Below the pieces are notes generated by a model. That model was not told the DNA's origin. It worked only from the letters and a program-made list of their open reading frames with translations, and made no database searches. Made by a program: the position numbers and the translations under genes. A stretch of DNA of 32,077 nt from Syntrophus sp034006265. GTDB lineage: Bacteria; Desulfobacterota; Syntrophia; Syntrophales; Syntrophaceae. The DNA lies in the NCBI GenBank assembly GCA_034006265.1, contig JAVETB010000027.1, forward strand, positions 1 to 32,077, given 5' to 3'. Of the stretch, positions 7,620 to 15,278 are shown piece by piece (the stretch's first letter is position 1; every line of letters begins with the position of its first letter).

Positions 7620-8339
7620 ATGGAGTATGTTCAAAGAACCTACCGCAATCTCGTCCAAGGCAATTTCCTGACAAGCTTTCGTGTCTGCGAAGAGCAGACA
7701 GACCTCTTTATCCAGGCGGATCAGGACTTAACGGGACCGGCCAACTCTTTCGTTCATCTGTACCGGGTTTCCCTTAAGAATTACATTTTTTCCCATCCCC
7801 AATTCCTGACTTCCCTGAATCCACTGCCCGACGATCCTCTTGCCCCCCCCATTGTTAAAGCGATGCTTCAAGCAAGTCGTCTCGCAGGTGTCGGCCCCAT
7901 GGCCGCTGTGGCCGGCGCCATGGCCGAGTTTGTAGGGAAGGATTTGTTAAAGCATTCTTTTAATGTCATCATTGAGAACGGCGGAGACCTTTATCTCAAG
8001 GCAACCCGGGCATTGAACATCGCAGTATTTGCCGGCAAATCCCCATTGAGTTACCGGATCGCCCTGAAAATCCATCCGGAGGACACTCCCTTGGGCATTT
8101 GCACCTCTTCGGCAACGGTTGGGCATTCCCTGAGCCTGGGCATTGCGGATGCGGTCTGTGTCAAGGCAAAGTCAGCCGTTCTTGCGGATGCCGCAGCCAC
8201 GGCCATCGGAAATATCGTTCAAAATCAGGGTGACATAAAAAAAGCCCTGGAGGCGAGTAAAAAGATTCAAGGCGTTCTGGGCGTTCTGATCATTGTGGAA
8301 AAGTCGATGGGGGTCATCGGGAATATGGAGCTGAATTGA
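7620..8339 (+). CDS. UPF0280 family protein (ApbE-like)
   Basis: This 239-residue protein belongs to UPF0280, a group distantly related to the FMN transferase ApbE. Recognisable parts are MEYVQRTYRNLV at the start, AGVGPMAAVAGAMAEFVG in the middle (about 89-106), ENGGDLYL (about 119-126), and TSSATVGHSLSLGIADAVCV towards the end. Family members occur in methanogens and anaerobic bacteria, and the biochemical role is not established. ApbE covalently attaches FMN to flavoproteins, but the relation is too remote to transfer that activity. The ATG begins one base after the dnaE stop, so translation is probably coupled. It is the last gene of the dtd-to-dnaE run, 57 bases before the convergent DnaJ-family gene. 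Confidence 0.82.
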   Translation: MEYVQRTYRNLVQGNFLTSFRVCEEQTDLFIQADQDLTGPANSFVHLYRVSLKNYIFSHPQFLTSLNPLPDDPLAPPIVKAMLQASRLAGVGPMAAVAGAMAEFVGKDLLKHSFNVIIENGGDLYLKATRALNIAVFAGKSPLSYRIALKIHPEDTPLGICTSSATVGHSLSLGIADAVCVKAKSAVLADAAATAIGNIVQNQGDIKKALEASKKIQGVLGVLIIVEKSMGVIGNMELN

Positions 8340-8396
8340 AGGCAGGATTTTCTTGGTTTACATAATATATCTTATAAGACGCATAGAAAAAGATTT

Positions 8397-9350
8397 CTAC
8401 AGGCCTTCTTCTGCAAGAGAACGAATTAATTTAGCCTGATCCTCTGAAAGCTTCTTGGGAATACTCACCGTAATCTTGACGTACTGATCTCCCTTTGTGT
8501 TTCCCTTGAGTCCGGGAACGCCATAACCCTTCATTCGAATTCGAGTGTTGTTTTGAGTTCCAGGGGGAACTTTGATCCGCTTGGTCGAACCGTCGATCGT
8601 GGCGACTTCGATAGTGGTTCCCAAAACGGCCTGAGTGTAATTTATCGTTTTTTCGATATAGATGTCGTTTCCCTCCCGCGAAAAGAGCGGATGCGGCAAT
8701 ACGGTGATGTTCAAATACAGGTCGCCCGACGGACCGCCGTCGATTCCTGGATTTCCCTTTCCGGTCACTCGCAGTTTCTTTCCCGTGCTGATTCCTTTGG
8801 GGATTTTTATATTGATTTCATCGATTTTATCGACTTTTTGCAGAGCAATTTTCTTTTCGGTGCCAAAGACCGACTCTTCTAGACTAATAGATAGATTGTA
8901 CTGAAGATCCTGACCCTTTTGAGGGATCTTCGCGTATTGCGCTGATCCGCCGAAGAGTTCGGCAAATGGGTCATATCCTCCCTGTGTGGCATAAGGCCCG
9001 GTTCTCCTTCCGGTAGTTCGATAGGTACGGGCACCAGCCGAACGGCCCCCCAAACCGCCGAATCCAAATTCACGGAGAATCGAATTCAGGTCTGCATTTC
9101 TGAAGATGTCTTCCTGCGAATACCGTTGGCTGAAGGTATCGGAGCCGAAGCTGTCGTACTGTTTGCGCTTTTCCGTGTCGCTGAGAACGGCGTAAGCCTC
9201 GCTTATTTTTTTGAACTGTTCTTCAGCTGCCTTATTGTTTGGATTTTTGTCCGGATGATATTTCAAGGCGAGCTTACGGTAAGCTTTCTTGATCTCATCA
9301 CTGCTTGCGGTTTTTTCCAATCCCAGAATTTTATAATAGTCTTCAGCCAT
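8397..9350 (-). CDS. DnaJ-family co-chaperone, CbpA-like
   Basis: This 317-residue protein would stimulate the ATPase of DnaK and deliver substrates. The J domain (1-70) has the diagnostic HPD at 32-34 (KYHPDKNP). A Gly/Arg/Phe-rich linker follows (about 90-135). Two C-terminal beta domains then run from about 145 to the end, with LPHPLFSREGNDIY and GDQYVKITVSIPKKL. The four CxxCxGxG zinc repeats of true DnaJ are absent, which makes it class B (CbpA or DnaJ2 type). It is the last gene of a minus-strand series but is separated by 136 bases from the TPR gene and has its own promoter candidate at 9421-9448. No strong ribosome binding site is visible before the ATG. Confidence 0.9.
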   Translation of the reverse strand: MAEDYYKILGLEKTASSDEIKKAYRKLALKYHPDKNPNNKAAEEQFKKISEAYAVLSDTEKRKQYDSFGSDTFSQRYSQEDIFRNADLNSILREFGFGGLGGRSAGARTYRTTGRRTGPYATQGGYDPFAELFGGSAQYAKIPQKGQDLQYNLSISLEESVFGTEKKIALQKVDKIDEINIKIPKGISTGKKLRVTGKGNPGIDGGPSGDLYLNITVLPHPLFSREGNDIYIEKTINYTQAVLGTTIEVATIDGSTKRIKVPPGTQNNTRIRMKGYGVPGLKGNTKGDQYVKITVSIPKKLSEDQAKLIRSLAEEGL

Positions 9351-9420
9351 AGGCCCGAATCGTGACCATCCTGATAACGTATTTCTTTAGGAAAGAGGGT
9401 TAAATAATGTCATTGCGATA

Positions 9421-9448
9421 AAAATAGAAACGAGATTGCCGTTGTCAA
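9421..9448 (-). promoter_or_regulatory. Probable promoter of the CbpA-like gene
   Basis: On the minus strand a perfect TTGACA (9448-9443) is followed, after 16 bases, by TATTTT (9426-9421), 4 of 6 to consensus. It lies about 70 bases before the start codon, in the 136-base gap after the TPR gene. It matches the housekeeping sigma factor better than a heat-shock promoter, since no CCCCAT-type -10 is present. Confidence 0.5.
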
Positions 9449-9486
9449 GGTTGCTGATGAAAAAGAGTTGCTTTGTTGAGGCACAT

Positions 9487-10161
9487 TTAAGAAAGAAGCG
9501 ATATTTTCCGTTTGATGAACATCGTAAATGTCGGGTCCGACGACTGCTCCAAAGCTTTTTGATAACTTTTCAGGGCTTCTTTTGAATTTCCCATCTTTTC
9601 GTAGATTCTTCCCATATCCCGATAAACAAAAGTTTCCAGGCTTCTCACGGCTTCGATTTTTTCTGCCTGCTGCAAGGCCTGCAGGGCTTTTTGAAGATCT
9701 TTCTTCGCCTCATGGGAGTAAGCCAGCCCGCTGTAGGCAAGCACTTTCAGTTCATTTCGATCCGAAGCGTTCTCCAGAAAGGTTTCATAAGAAGAAATCG
9801 CCGCGTCGAGATCGTTCTGATCAAAATAGAGATTCCCCAGCCGATAATAGCTGAGATTGGCAGCCTGGCTGTCGGGGTAATTCGAAATGACACGTTTGTA
9901 GTTTTTAATCAGTTCATTCGACGGGTTGGATGAGGATTCCTTAAAGGCTGTTCCTTCAATTTTGACATACTGCTCCCAAGCATGCTTCTGATAATAATGT
10001 CGATAGGCACCCCATGCAACAACAACAGCCAGGATCCCCACGACCGCACCGGACATTAAGAGAACTTTTTTCCTGTTCAGTGCATAATAGTCAAGAAGCT
10101 TATTGAAAAATACTTGAAACTGATCCGGTTTCTTCAAATCTTCCACATCTTTTTTACTCAT
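9487..10161 (-). CDS. Membrane-anchored TPR protein
   Basis: The protein has 224 residues: a cytoplasmic N-terminal stretch of about 32, one membrane segment (about 33-53, KVLLMSGAVVGILAVVVAWG), then a domain of tetratricopeptide repeats. Repeat signatures include SYYRLGNLYFDQNDLDAAIS, LAYSGLAYSHEAKKDLQKAL and FVYRDMGRIYEKMGNSKEAL. The topology is like YfgM/CpoB-type proteins that hold a periplasmic TPR domain near the Sec translocon or envelope machinery, but that function is only suggested by layout. The start overlaps the stop of the thioesterase gene by 4 bases (ATGA), and AGGAGAAATTC precedes the ATG. It is in one transcript with hom, apgM and the thioesterase. Confidence 0.8.
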   Translation of the reverse strand: MSKKDVEDLKKPDQFQVFFNKLLDYYALNRKKVLLMSGAVVGILAVVVAWGAYRHYYQKHAWEQYVKIEGTAFKESSSNPSNELIKNYKRVISNYPDSQAANLSYYRLGNLYFDQNDLDAAISSYETFLENASDRNELKVLAYSGLAYSHEAKKDLQKALQALQQAEKIEAVRSLETFVYRDMGRIYEKMGNSKEALKSYQKALEQSSDPTFTMFIKRKISLLS

Positions 10162-10595
10162 GAATTTCTCCTGGCTCCTTCTTCGGGCGGCGCATGGACC
10201 CTCAGCTTTTCTAGAATATGTTTCGGGAGTCGAACGATCTTCTTTTCCCGTGTCGTGCAGGCGTGGATCGTATAGCCTTCAACGAATGCCTTCTCTCCCT
10301 GCTCATCGAGAATACGATAATTAAACCTTAAACTCGCCCTGTTGACATAGGCTATTTCCGTTTCAATTCGGAGGATCTGGTCATAAACGGCAGACAGAAG
10401 ATATTGGCAGTACACTTCGGTCAGCGGGAGGTTGAATCCCTCTTCTTCCATTCGAGAATACAGGACGCCGATTTCTCGAAGGAATTCAGACCGGCCGATC
10501 TCAAACCATTTGATATAGTTCGTGTGATAAACGATCCCCATAGCGTCCGTATCCGCATACATGACACGAACGTTAGCTACGTTCTTTTTCAACAA
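10158..10595 (-). CDS. YbgC/FadM-type acyl-CoA thioesterase
   Basis: This 145-residue single hot-dog protein should hydrolyse acyl-CoA thioesters. The active-site block VMYADTDAMGIVYHTNYIKW lies at about 11-30, with the catalytic aspartate in DTDAMG, followed by the long helix with FEIGRSEFLRE. The frame has no ATG at its start: it opens with TTG-TTG at 10595-10590, then KKNVANVRV, and a stop codon lies a few codons upstream, so TTG is the likely initiator. The next ATG would remove residues needed for the first strand. G-rich sequence (GGAGCTGGGGGG) before it can serve as ribosome binding site. The gene starts inside the end of the apgM-like gene, overlapping it by 23 bases. Whether it is the Tol-Pal-linked YbgC or another 4HBT enzyme cannot be told, as no tol genes are nearby. 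Confidence 0.85.
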   Translation of the reverse strand: MLKKNVANVRVMYADTDAMGIVYHTNYIKWFEIGRSEFLREIGVLYSRMEEEGFNLPLTEVYCQYLLSAVYDQILRIETEIAYVNRASLRFNYRILDEQGEKAFVEGYTIHACTTREKKIVRLPKHILEKLRVHAPPEEGARRNS

Positions 10596-11802
10596 AAGCC
10601 CCCCAGCTCCTCATGAACAATTCCATCAAGTGATGACCCGGCGAGATCAGCAAACCGCTTTTTTGGGCTGAGGATTCAGAAAAAGACAGACCCTGGCAAA
10701 GATTTTCTTCTTTCTTCGACGAGAGAACGGCAAAGGGGCTGGGATCCGCAGCGTGGGTTCGAAGGCTTATCGGCGTGGGGTGATCACTGAGGATCATGAC
10801 CCGGTAATCATGAAATTCCCTGATCCCAGGGAGGATCGTGCCCAGGACCTTTTCGTCGATATCCTCGATCGCGCGAATCTTTCCCTCAACAGAACCTTCG
10901 TGCCCCATTTCATCCGGCGCTTCGACGTGGAGAAATACGAAATCCAGCTCCCTTAATGCGGCTAGGGCCTTCCTGGCCTTTCCGAGGTAATTGGTGTCCG
11001 TGTATCCAGTGGCGCCTTCAACAGGGATGATTTCAAGGCCGGCATAGATGCCGATTCCATTGAGCAGGTCAACGGCGGATATCATGCCGCCCTTTATTGA
11101 ATACCGGTCCGTGAGTGGAACAATGTTCGGCGCCCTTCCCTGCCCCCACAGCCAGATGGAATTTGCCGGTTTCAAACCGGCCTCCACCCGCCTCCGATTT
11201 ACAGGATGGCTTTTCAGGACCTGCCGGGAACGCTGCATCAGTTCGAGGATCTGCCCGGCTGCTTCGCCCTCCGGAAGATAGCCCTGAACCGATCTGCCGG
11301 TAATATCGTGAGGTGGGGTCAGCTTCACGGCCTTCCTGCCTGACCGCCAGATCATCAAATTCCTGTACCCCACACCGGGGAAGAATCGTATGTTCTCACT
11401 GCCCAGTTCGCGATTAAGATCGGCGAGAATTTCCTTTGACTCCGCCGAACTGATATGCCCCGAGGTAAAATCCACCATGACCGGGTCTTCCCCCGGTCCG
11501 AGAGTCACAAGATTGCAGCGGAAGGCTACATCATCGGGACCCAGAACCAGCCCCATGCTCGCGGCCTCCAGAGGCCCCCTTCCTGAATAGGTCTTTTCCG
11601 GATCATAGCCCAGAACGGAGAGATTGGCCACATCGCTTCCCGGCAGCAGGCCTTGCGGAATCGTATCGACCAGCCCCAGGGTCCCCTCTGAAGCCATTCG
11701 ATCCATAAAAGGGGTGACGGCGGCTTCCAGGGGAGTTCTACCGTCCAGTTCAGCTATGGGATAATCCGCCATCCCATCCCCTAAAATAATGACGTATTTC
11801 AT
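10573..11802 (-). CDS. ApgM-family enzyme, probable homoserine kinase
   Basis: This 409-residue protein belongs to the archaeal-type, cofactor-independent phosphoglycerate mutase family of the alkaline phosphatase superfamily. The N-terminal metal site shows in VIILGDGMADYP (Asp9), and the nucleophile serine in LLPGSDVANLSVLGYDP (Ser56). Further conserved blocks are SGRGPLEAAS, SVQGYLPEGEAA, LNGIGIYAGL, HVEAPDEMGHEG and LSDHPTPI. Bacterial members next to threonine genes have been proposed to be homoserine kinases that replace ThrB. Here the start overlaps the stop of hom by 4 bases, and no other threonine gene is in the window. I infer a homoserine kinase role as more likely than glycolytic mutase, but the sequence alone does not exclude mutase activity. 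The family is sure; the substrate is not. Confidence 0.85.
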   Translation of the reverse strand: MKYVIILGDGMADYPIAELDGRTPLEAAVTPFMDRMASEGTLGLVDTIPQGLLPGSDVANLSVLGYDPEKTYSGRGPLEAASMGLVLGPDDVAFRCNLVTLGPGEDPVMVDFTSGHISSAESKEILADLNRELGSENIRFFPGVGYRNLMIWRSGRKAVKLTPPHDITGRSVQGYLPEGEAAGQILELMQRSRQVLKSHPVNRRRVEAGLKPANSIWLWGQGRAPNIVPLTDRYSIKGGMISAVDLLNGIGIYAGLEIIPVEGATGYTDTNYLGKARKALAALRELDFVFLHVEAPDEMGHEGSVEGKIRAIEDIDEKVLGTILPGIREFHDYRVMILSDHPTPISLRTHAADPSPFAVLSSKKEENLCQGLSFSESSAQKSGLLISPGHHLMELFMRSWGAFVEKERS

Positions 11803-13112
11803 GGCAGCCTGTCGTCCTCGATCCGGATCAATACGGTTTGTCCCTGAACAATATCCAGCCGGTCAATCTGTTCAAGCGCCCTGCGGACATTCTTTTCAGT
11901 GGATTTGTGCGTTGTCATGACAATAGGTACAGCCTGCCCTTTTTTTCTCCCTTTTTGCATGACGGTGGCAATGCTGATGTTTTCCTCGGCAAGAATGCCG
12001 GCTATCCGCGAGAGAACTCCAGGGTGATCCAATGCTGAAAAACGGAAATAATAATGGGTCATGACATTCTCAACGGGCATCAGTTTGATATCCTCAATGG
12101 TATCTTCCTGAAAGGATCTTGCCGGTACGCGCCATGAAACGCCCTTCAGGATATCACGGGAAATGTCGATCACATCGCTGATGACGGCGCTGGCCGTAGG
12201 CATCATGCCTGCCCCCTGGCCGTAAAGAAAGACGGAGTCCGAAGCATCGCCGATGATGTGAAAGGCGTTGTAATTTCCATTGACATTGGCCAGGAGGTGA
12301 TGAAAGGGAACCATCGTCGGATGAATCCGGGCCTCGATAAGCTCATCGTGCTGCCGTGCAATCGCCAGCAGCTTGATGTGATACCCCAGCTCCCCGGCGA
12401 ACTCGACATCCTGCTGACTGATTCCTGAAATTCCCTCCCGGTAGAGATCGTCAAGGGGAACTCTCCTGCCGTAGGCCAGCATCAGAACCAGCGCCAGTTT
12501 ATGCGCCGCGTCCACTCCCTCGACATCAAAGGTCGGATCGGCCTCCGCAAAGCCCAGCTCCTGAGCCTCTTTCAGAACGGTTTCAAAATCTTCCCGGTCG
12601 GTGGTCATTTTCGTCAGGATGTAATTGGACGTGCCGTTCATGATGCCCAGCACAGACCTGATCCGGTTGGCCACCAGACCTTCCCGGATCGTTTTGATGA
12701 TTGGGATTGTACCCCCGACACTGGCTTCAAAGCAGATGTTCCGCTGCTGCCTCGCCGCCAGTTGAAAGAGGTCATTCCCATAGGTCGCCAGCAGCGCCTT
12801 GTTGGCCGTGACCACGTGCTTACCGTTGTTCAGCGCTTCCGAGATGAATTTCAGAGCCGGTTGATAGCCCCCCACAAGCTCAATGACAATATCGATCTCC
12901 GGATCATTGAGGATTGCGTCGGCGTCTGTTGAAAGAAGTTGCGGGTCCACGGCTGTCAGACGCGGAGATTCGATATCGATATCCACGATTTTTTTCAGAA
13001 CAAGCTTTGTTCCCAGGCGTTTTTCCAGGATATCGGCATTGTCCCTCAACAGCTTGACAACACCGGTTCCGATATTCCCGAAGCCAATCAGCCCCAAGTG
13101 AATATGTCTCAT
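11799..13112 (-). CDS. hom: Homoserine dehydrogenase
   Basis: Hom reduces aspartate semialdehyde to homoserine with NAD(P)H, at the branch to threonine and methionine. The protein has 437 residues. It shows the N-terminal Rossmann motif GLIGFGNIGTGVVKLL (about 7-22), NKALLATYG (about 104-112), EASVGGTIPIIKTIREGL (about 129-146), MNGTSNYIL, and the catalytic stretch with DPTFDVEGVDAAHKLALV. A C-terminal ACT domain (about 355-437, starting near YYFRFSALDHPGVLSRI) suggests feedback control by threonine. AGGAGAT lies 8 bases before the ATG. It is the first gene of the minus-strand operon hom-apgM-thioesterase-TPR. A promoter candidate lies at 13231-13259. Confidence 0.96.
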   Translation of the reverse strand: MRHIHLGLIGFGNIGTGVVKLLRDNADILEKRLGTKLVLKKIVDIDIESPRLTAVDPQLLSTDADAILNDPEIDIVIELVGGYQPALKFISEALNNGKHVVTANKALLATYGNDLFQLAARQQRNICFEASVGGTIPIIKTIREGLVANRIRSVLGIMNGTSNYILTKMTTDREDFETVLKEAQELGFAEADPTFDVEGVDAAHKLALVLMLAYGRRVPLDDLYREGISGISQQDVEFAGELGYHIKLLAIARQHDELIEARIHPTMVPFHHLLANVNGNYNAFHIIGDASDSVFLYGQGAGMMPTASAVISDVIDISRDILKGVSWRVPARSFQEDTIEDIKLMPVENVMTHYYFRFSALDHPGVLSRIAGILAEENISIATVMQKGRKKGQAVPIVMTTHKSTEKNVRRALEQIDRLDIVQGQTVLIRIEDDRLP

Positions 13113-13193
13113 CTACTAAAATCTCCTTCATCTTTGAGGATTCCTGGCTGCAGGATGTTAAGTAGCATCGGAAAGGAACCTTTCGAACCAATT

Positions 13194-13214
13194 CGTGTTC
13201 AGCGCTAAAACACG
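13194..13214. repeat. Short inverted repeat in the hom-purM divergent region
   Basis: CGTGTT (13194-13199) and AACACG (13209-13214) face each other around a 9-base spacer that contains the palindrome AGCGCT. It lies in the divergent region, just downstream of the hom promoter candidate on the minus strand. It could be an operator for hom. The 6-bp arms are short enough to arise by chance. Confidence 0.3.
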
Positions 13215-13230
13215 TTGATTCTGCGATATA

Positions 13231-13259
13231 ATTGTAAATTCGGAGAAACGTATTGCTAA
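13231..13259 (-). promoter_or_regulatory. Possible promoter of the hom operon
   Basis: On the minus strand TTAGCA (13259-13254) and TACAAT (13236-13231) are 17 bases apart. They match the consensus at 4 and 5 of 6 positions. Transcription would start about 110 bases before the hom ATG. On the plus strand, TTGACT (13290) and TAAAAT (13308) ahead of purM are spaced too closely (12 bases) to call a standard promoter. Confidence 0.4.
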
Positions 13260-13373
13260 CAAATATTCAGGATTAGCGCAAGGAAAGATTTGACTTTTGG
13301 AACGATGTAAAATAAGTGATGGAGATTACGACGGCTGTTTACAAGATCATTAAATTCTATTCAGGGAGCATCT

Positions 13374-14417
13374 ATGGACGAAAAGGCATCATATAAAGAT
13401 GCAGGTGTTGATATCGATCAAGCCAACCTCTTTATAACAAAGATTCTTCCGCTCATTAAACAGACCTCAAGAAAAGAGGTCATGAACAGCATTGGAGGAT
13501 TTGGTGGACTTTTTCATCTTGATCTGAAAAAAATCAAGGATCCCGTGCTGGTTGCCTCGACCGATGGCGTCGGAACGAAGATCAAAATCGCCCAGATGAT
13601 GAACAAGCACGATACGGTGGGCATCGACCTCGTCGCCATGTCTGTCAACGACATTGTTGTTCAGGGCGCTGAACCTCTTTTTTTCCTGGATTATATCGCC
13701 ATTGGCCGGATGGATGTCGAACGCAACGTGAAACTGATTGAAGGGGTCGTTGCAGGCTGCCAGGAAGCCGGCTGCTCCCTGATCGGTGGCGAAACAGCCG
13801 AGATGCCGGGAATATACGGTGATAACGAGTACGATCTCGCGGGCTTCTGCGTAGGCGTTGTGGAAAATGGCAGGATTATCGACGGATCGGACATCAGTGT
13901 CGGCGATACGGTCATCGGGATCGCCTCAAACGGGATTCACAGCAATGGATATTCCCTGGTTCGCAACGTGTTATTTGAAAAAGCCGGGTTGACGGTTCAG
14001 GACCAACTGGACGGATTGGAGCAATCTCTCGGAGAAGAACTTCTTCGGCCCACTCGAATCTACGTCAAGCCCGTCTTGAATTTACTCAAGAATTTCAGCA
14101 TTAAGGGAATTGTTCACATCACCGGGGGCGGTTTTTTTGACAACATCCCCAGGATTGTTCCCCGCCAGTGCTGCACGGTAATCAAGAGAGACAGCTGGCC
14201 GCTTCCAGAGATTTTCAGCAGGATTCAGGAAATCGGCAATGTCGACCTGGATGAAATGTTCCGCGTCTTTAACATGGGTATCGGCATGATGCTCGTTGTT
14301 TCCGAAAAGGAGGCCTCTGATATTCTGGAACGCCTGAATGTTCTGGGAGAAAAGGCCTATGTGATCGGTTCAATTGAAAAAGCAGCCTCGGATCAACCTT
14401 CCGTCTCCTTTCTCTAA
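13374..14417 (+). CDS. purM: AIR synthetase (PurM)
   Basis: PurM closes the imidazole ring: FGAM plus ATP gives aminoimidazole ribonucleotide in purine synthesis. The protein has 347 residues, standard length. It has the N-terminal YKDAGVDIDQANLF, the Gly-rich SIGGFGGLF, the ATP/substrate motif ASTDGVGTKIKIA, DIVVQGAEPLFFLDY, and the signature LIGGETAEMPG (about 139-149). Further conserved blocks are ASNGIHSNGYSLVR and HITGGGFFDNIPR. GGGAGC precedes the ATG by about 5 bases. purN follows after 21 bases, so the two sequentially non-adjacent purine steps are cotranscribed, a common arrangement. Divergent from hom across 261 bases. Confidence 0.97.
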   Translation: MDEKASYKDAGVDIDQANLFITKILPLIKQTSRKEVMNSIGGFGGLFHLDLKKIKDPVLVASTDGVGTKIKIAQMMNKHDTVGIDLVAMSVNDIVVQGAEPLFFLDYIAIGRMDVERNVKLIEGVVAGCQEAGCSLIGGETAEMPGIYGDNEYDLAGFCVGVVENGRIIDGSDISVGDTVIGIASNGIHSNGYSLVRNVLFEKAGLTVQDQLDGLEQSLGEELLRPTRIYVKPVLNLLKNFSIKGIVHITGGGFFDNIPRIVPRQCCTVIKRDSWPLPEIFSRIQEIGNVDLDEMFRVFNMGIGMMLVVSEKEASDILERLNVLGEKAYVIGSIEKAASDQPSVSFL

Positions 14418-14438
14418 TCCATTTAGTTTTAGTTCCCT

Positions 14439-15104
14439 ATGAAAAAAAAACTGCCCATTGGAGTTCTTGTCTCGGGAAGCGGTTCCAACCTTCAAGCCAT
14501 CATCGATTCGATTGACCGGGGCCAGCTGAATGCGGACATCAAGGCCGTGATCAGCAACCTCCCGGACGCCTACGCCTTGACGCGTGCCCGGAACCACTCC
14601 CTTCCGACGTTTATCATTCCTCACGGGAAGTTTCAGACACGCGAAGCCTTTGATGAAGAAGTCGTTCATATCTTAAAAGAGAGCGGCGTGGAACTTGTCG
14701 TCATGGCTGGCTTCATGCGCATTATTTCCGCCGTTTTACTCGACGCCTATCCCGGTAAGATTGTGAACATCCATCCCGCGCTGCTTCCGTCGTTTCGCGG
14801 GATGCATGCACAGCGTCAAGCGGTCGATTACGGCGTGAAATTTTCCGGTTGCACCGTTCATATCGTCGATTCCGGGGTTGACTCCGGTCCCATCATCATT
14901 CAGGCCGTGGTTCCTGTTCTGGAGGGCGATACGGAAGAGACTCTTTCTGCCCGGATATTAAAAGAGGAACACCGGATATACCCTCAGGCCATCCAGTTTT
15001 TCGCCTCAGAAAGAATCCATCTCAAAAACCGTAAAGTGATCATTTCTAAAGGACTCTGTGAGGAGCATTCATCTCTTCATAACCCAAGCCTTTCCGGCTT
15101 TTAA
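14439..15104 (+). CDS. purN: GAR formyltransferase (PurN)
   Basis: PurN transfers the formyl group from 10-formyl-THF to glycinamide ribonucleotide. The protein has 221 residues. Key parts are LVSGSGSNLQAIIDSI (10-25), VMAGFMRIIS, NIHPALLPSFRG with the catalytic asparagine and histidine (Asn110, His112), and VHIVDSGVDSGPII with the catalytic aspartate. The last 20 or so residues after LKNRKVIISK go beyond the usual end and look poorly conserved. The start is the ATG at 14439, with only a weak upstream ribosome binding site, which may rely on coupling to purM. The last codons include AAGCC/GGCTT, a 5-bp hairpin with TTTT that could act as a weak terminator. Confidence 0.96.
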   Translation: MKKKLPIGVLVSGSGSNLQAIIDSIDRGQLNADIKAVISNLPDAYALTRARNHSLPTFIIPHGKFQTREAFDEEVVHILKESGVELVVMAGFMRIISAVLLDAYPGKIVNIHPALLPSFRGMHAQRQAVDYGVKFSGCTVHIVDSGVDSGPIIIQAVVPVLEGDTEETLSARILKEEHRIYPQAIQFFASERIHLKNRKVIISKGLCEEHSSLHNPSLSGF

Positions 15105-15278
15105 GTCAGACAGGAGTTCATACGGGCATCCCACTTTGACATCCCGGTTTTTTTAGATCATTGAACCGACACGGTTCTCTTCCCGTATGCTGCTCAAGAA
15201 CGTGAGAAGGGATTATTTTATCGATGTCAGTACCCGTTAGGCCCCTTAACGCCAGCCTGGCAGGAGGAAAAAAAGGAC

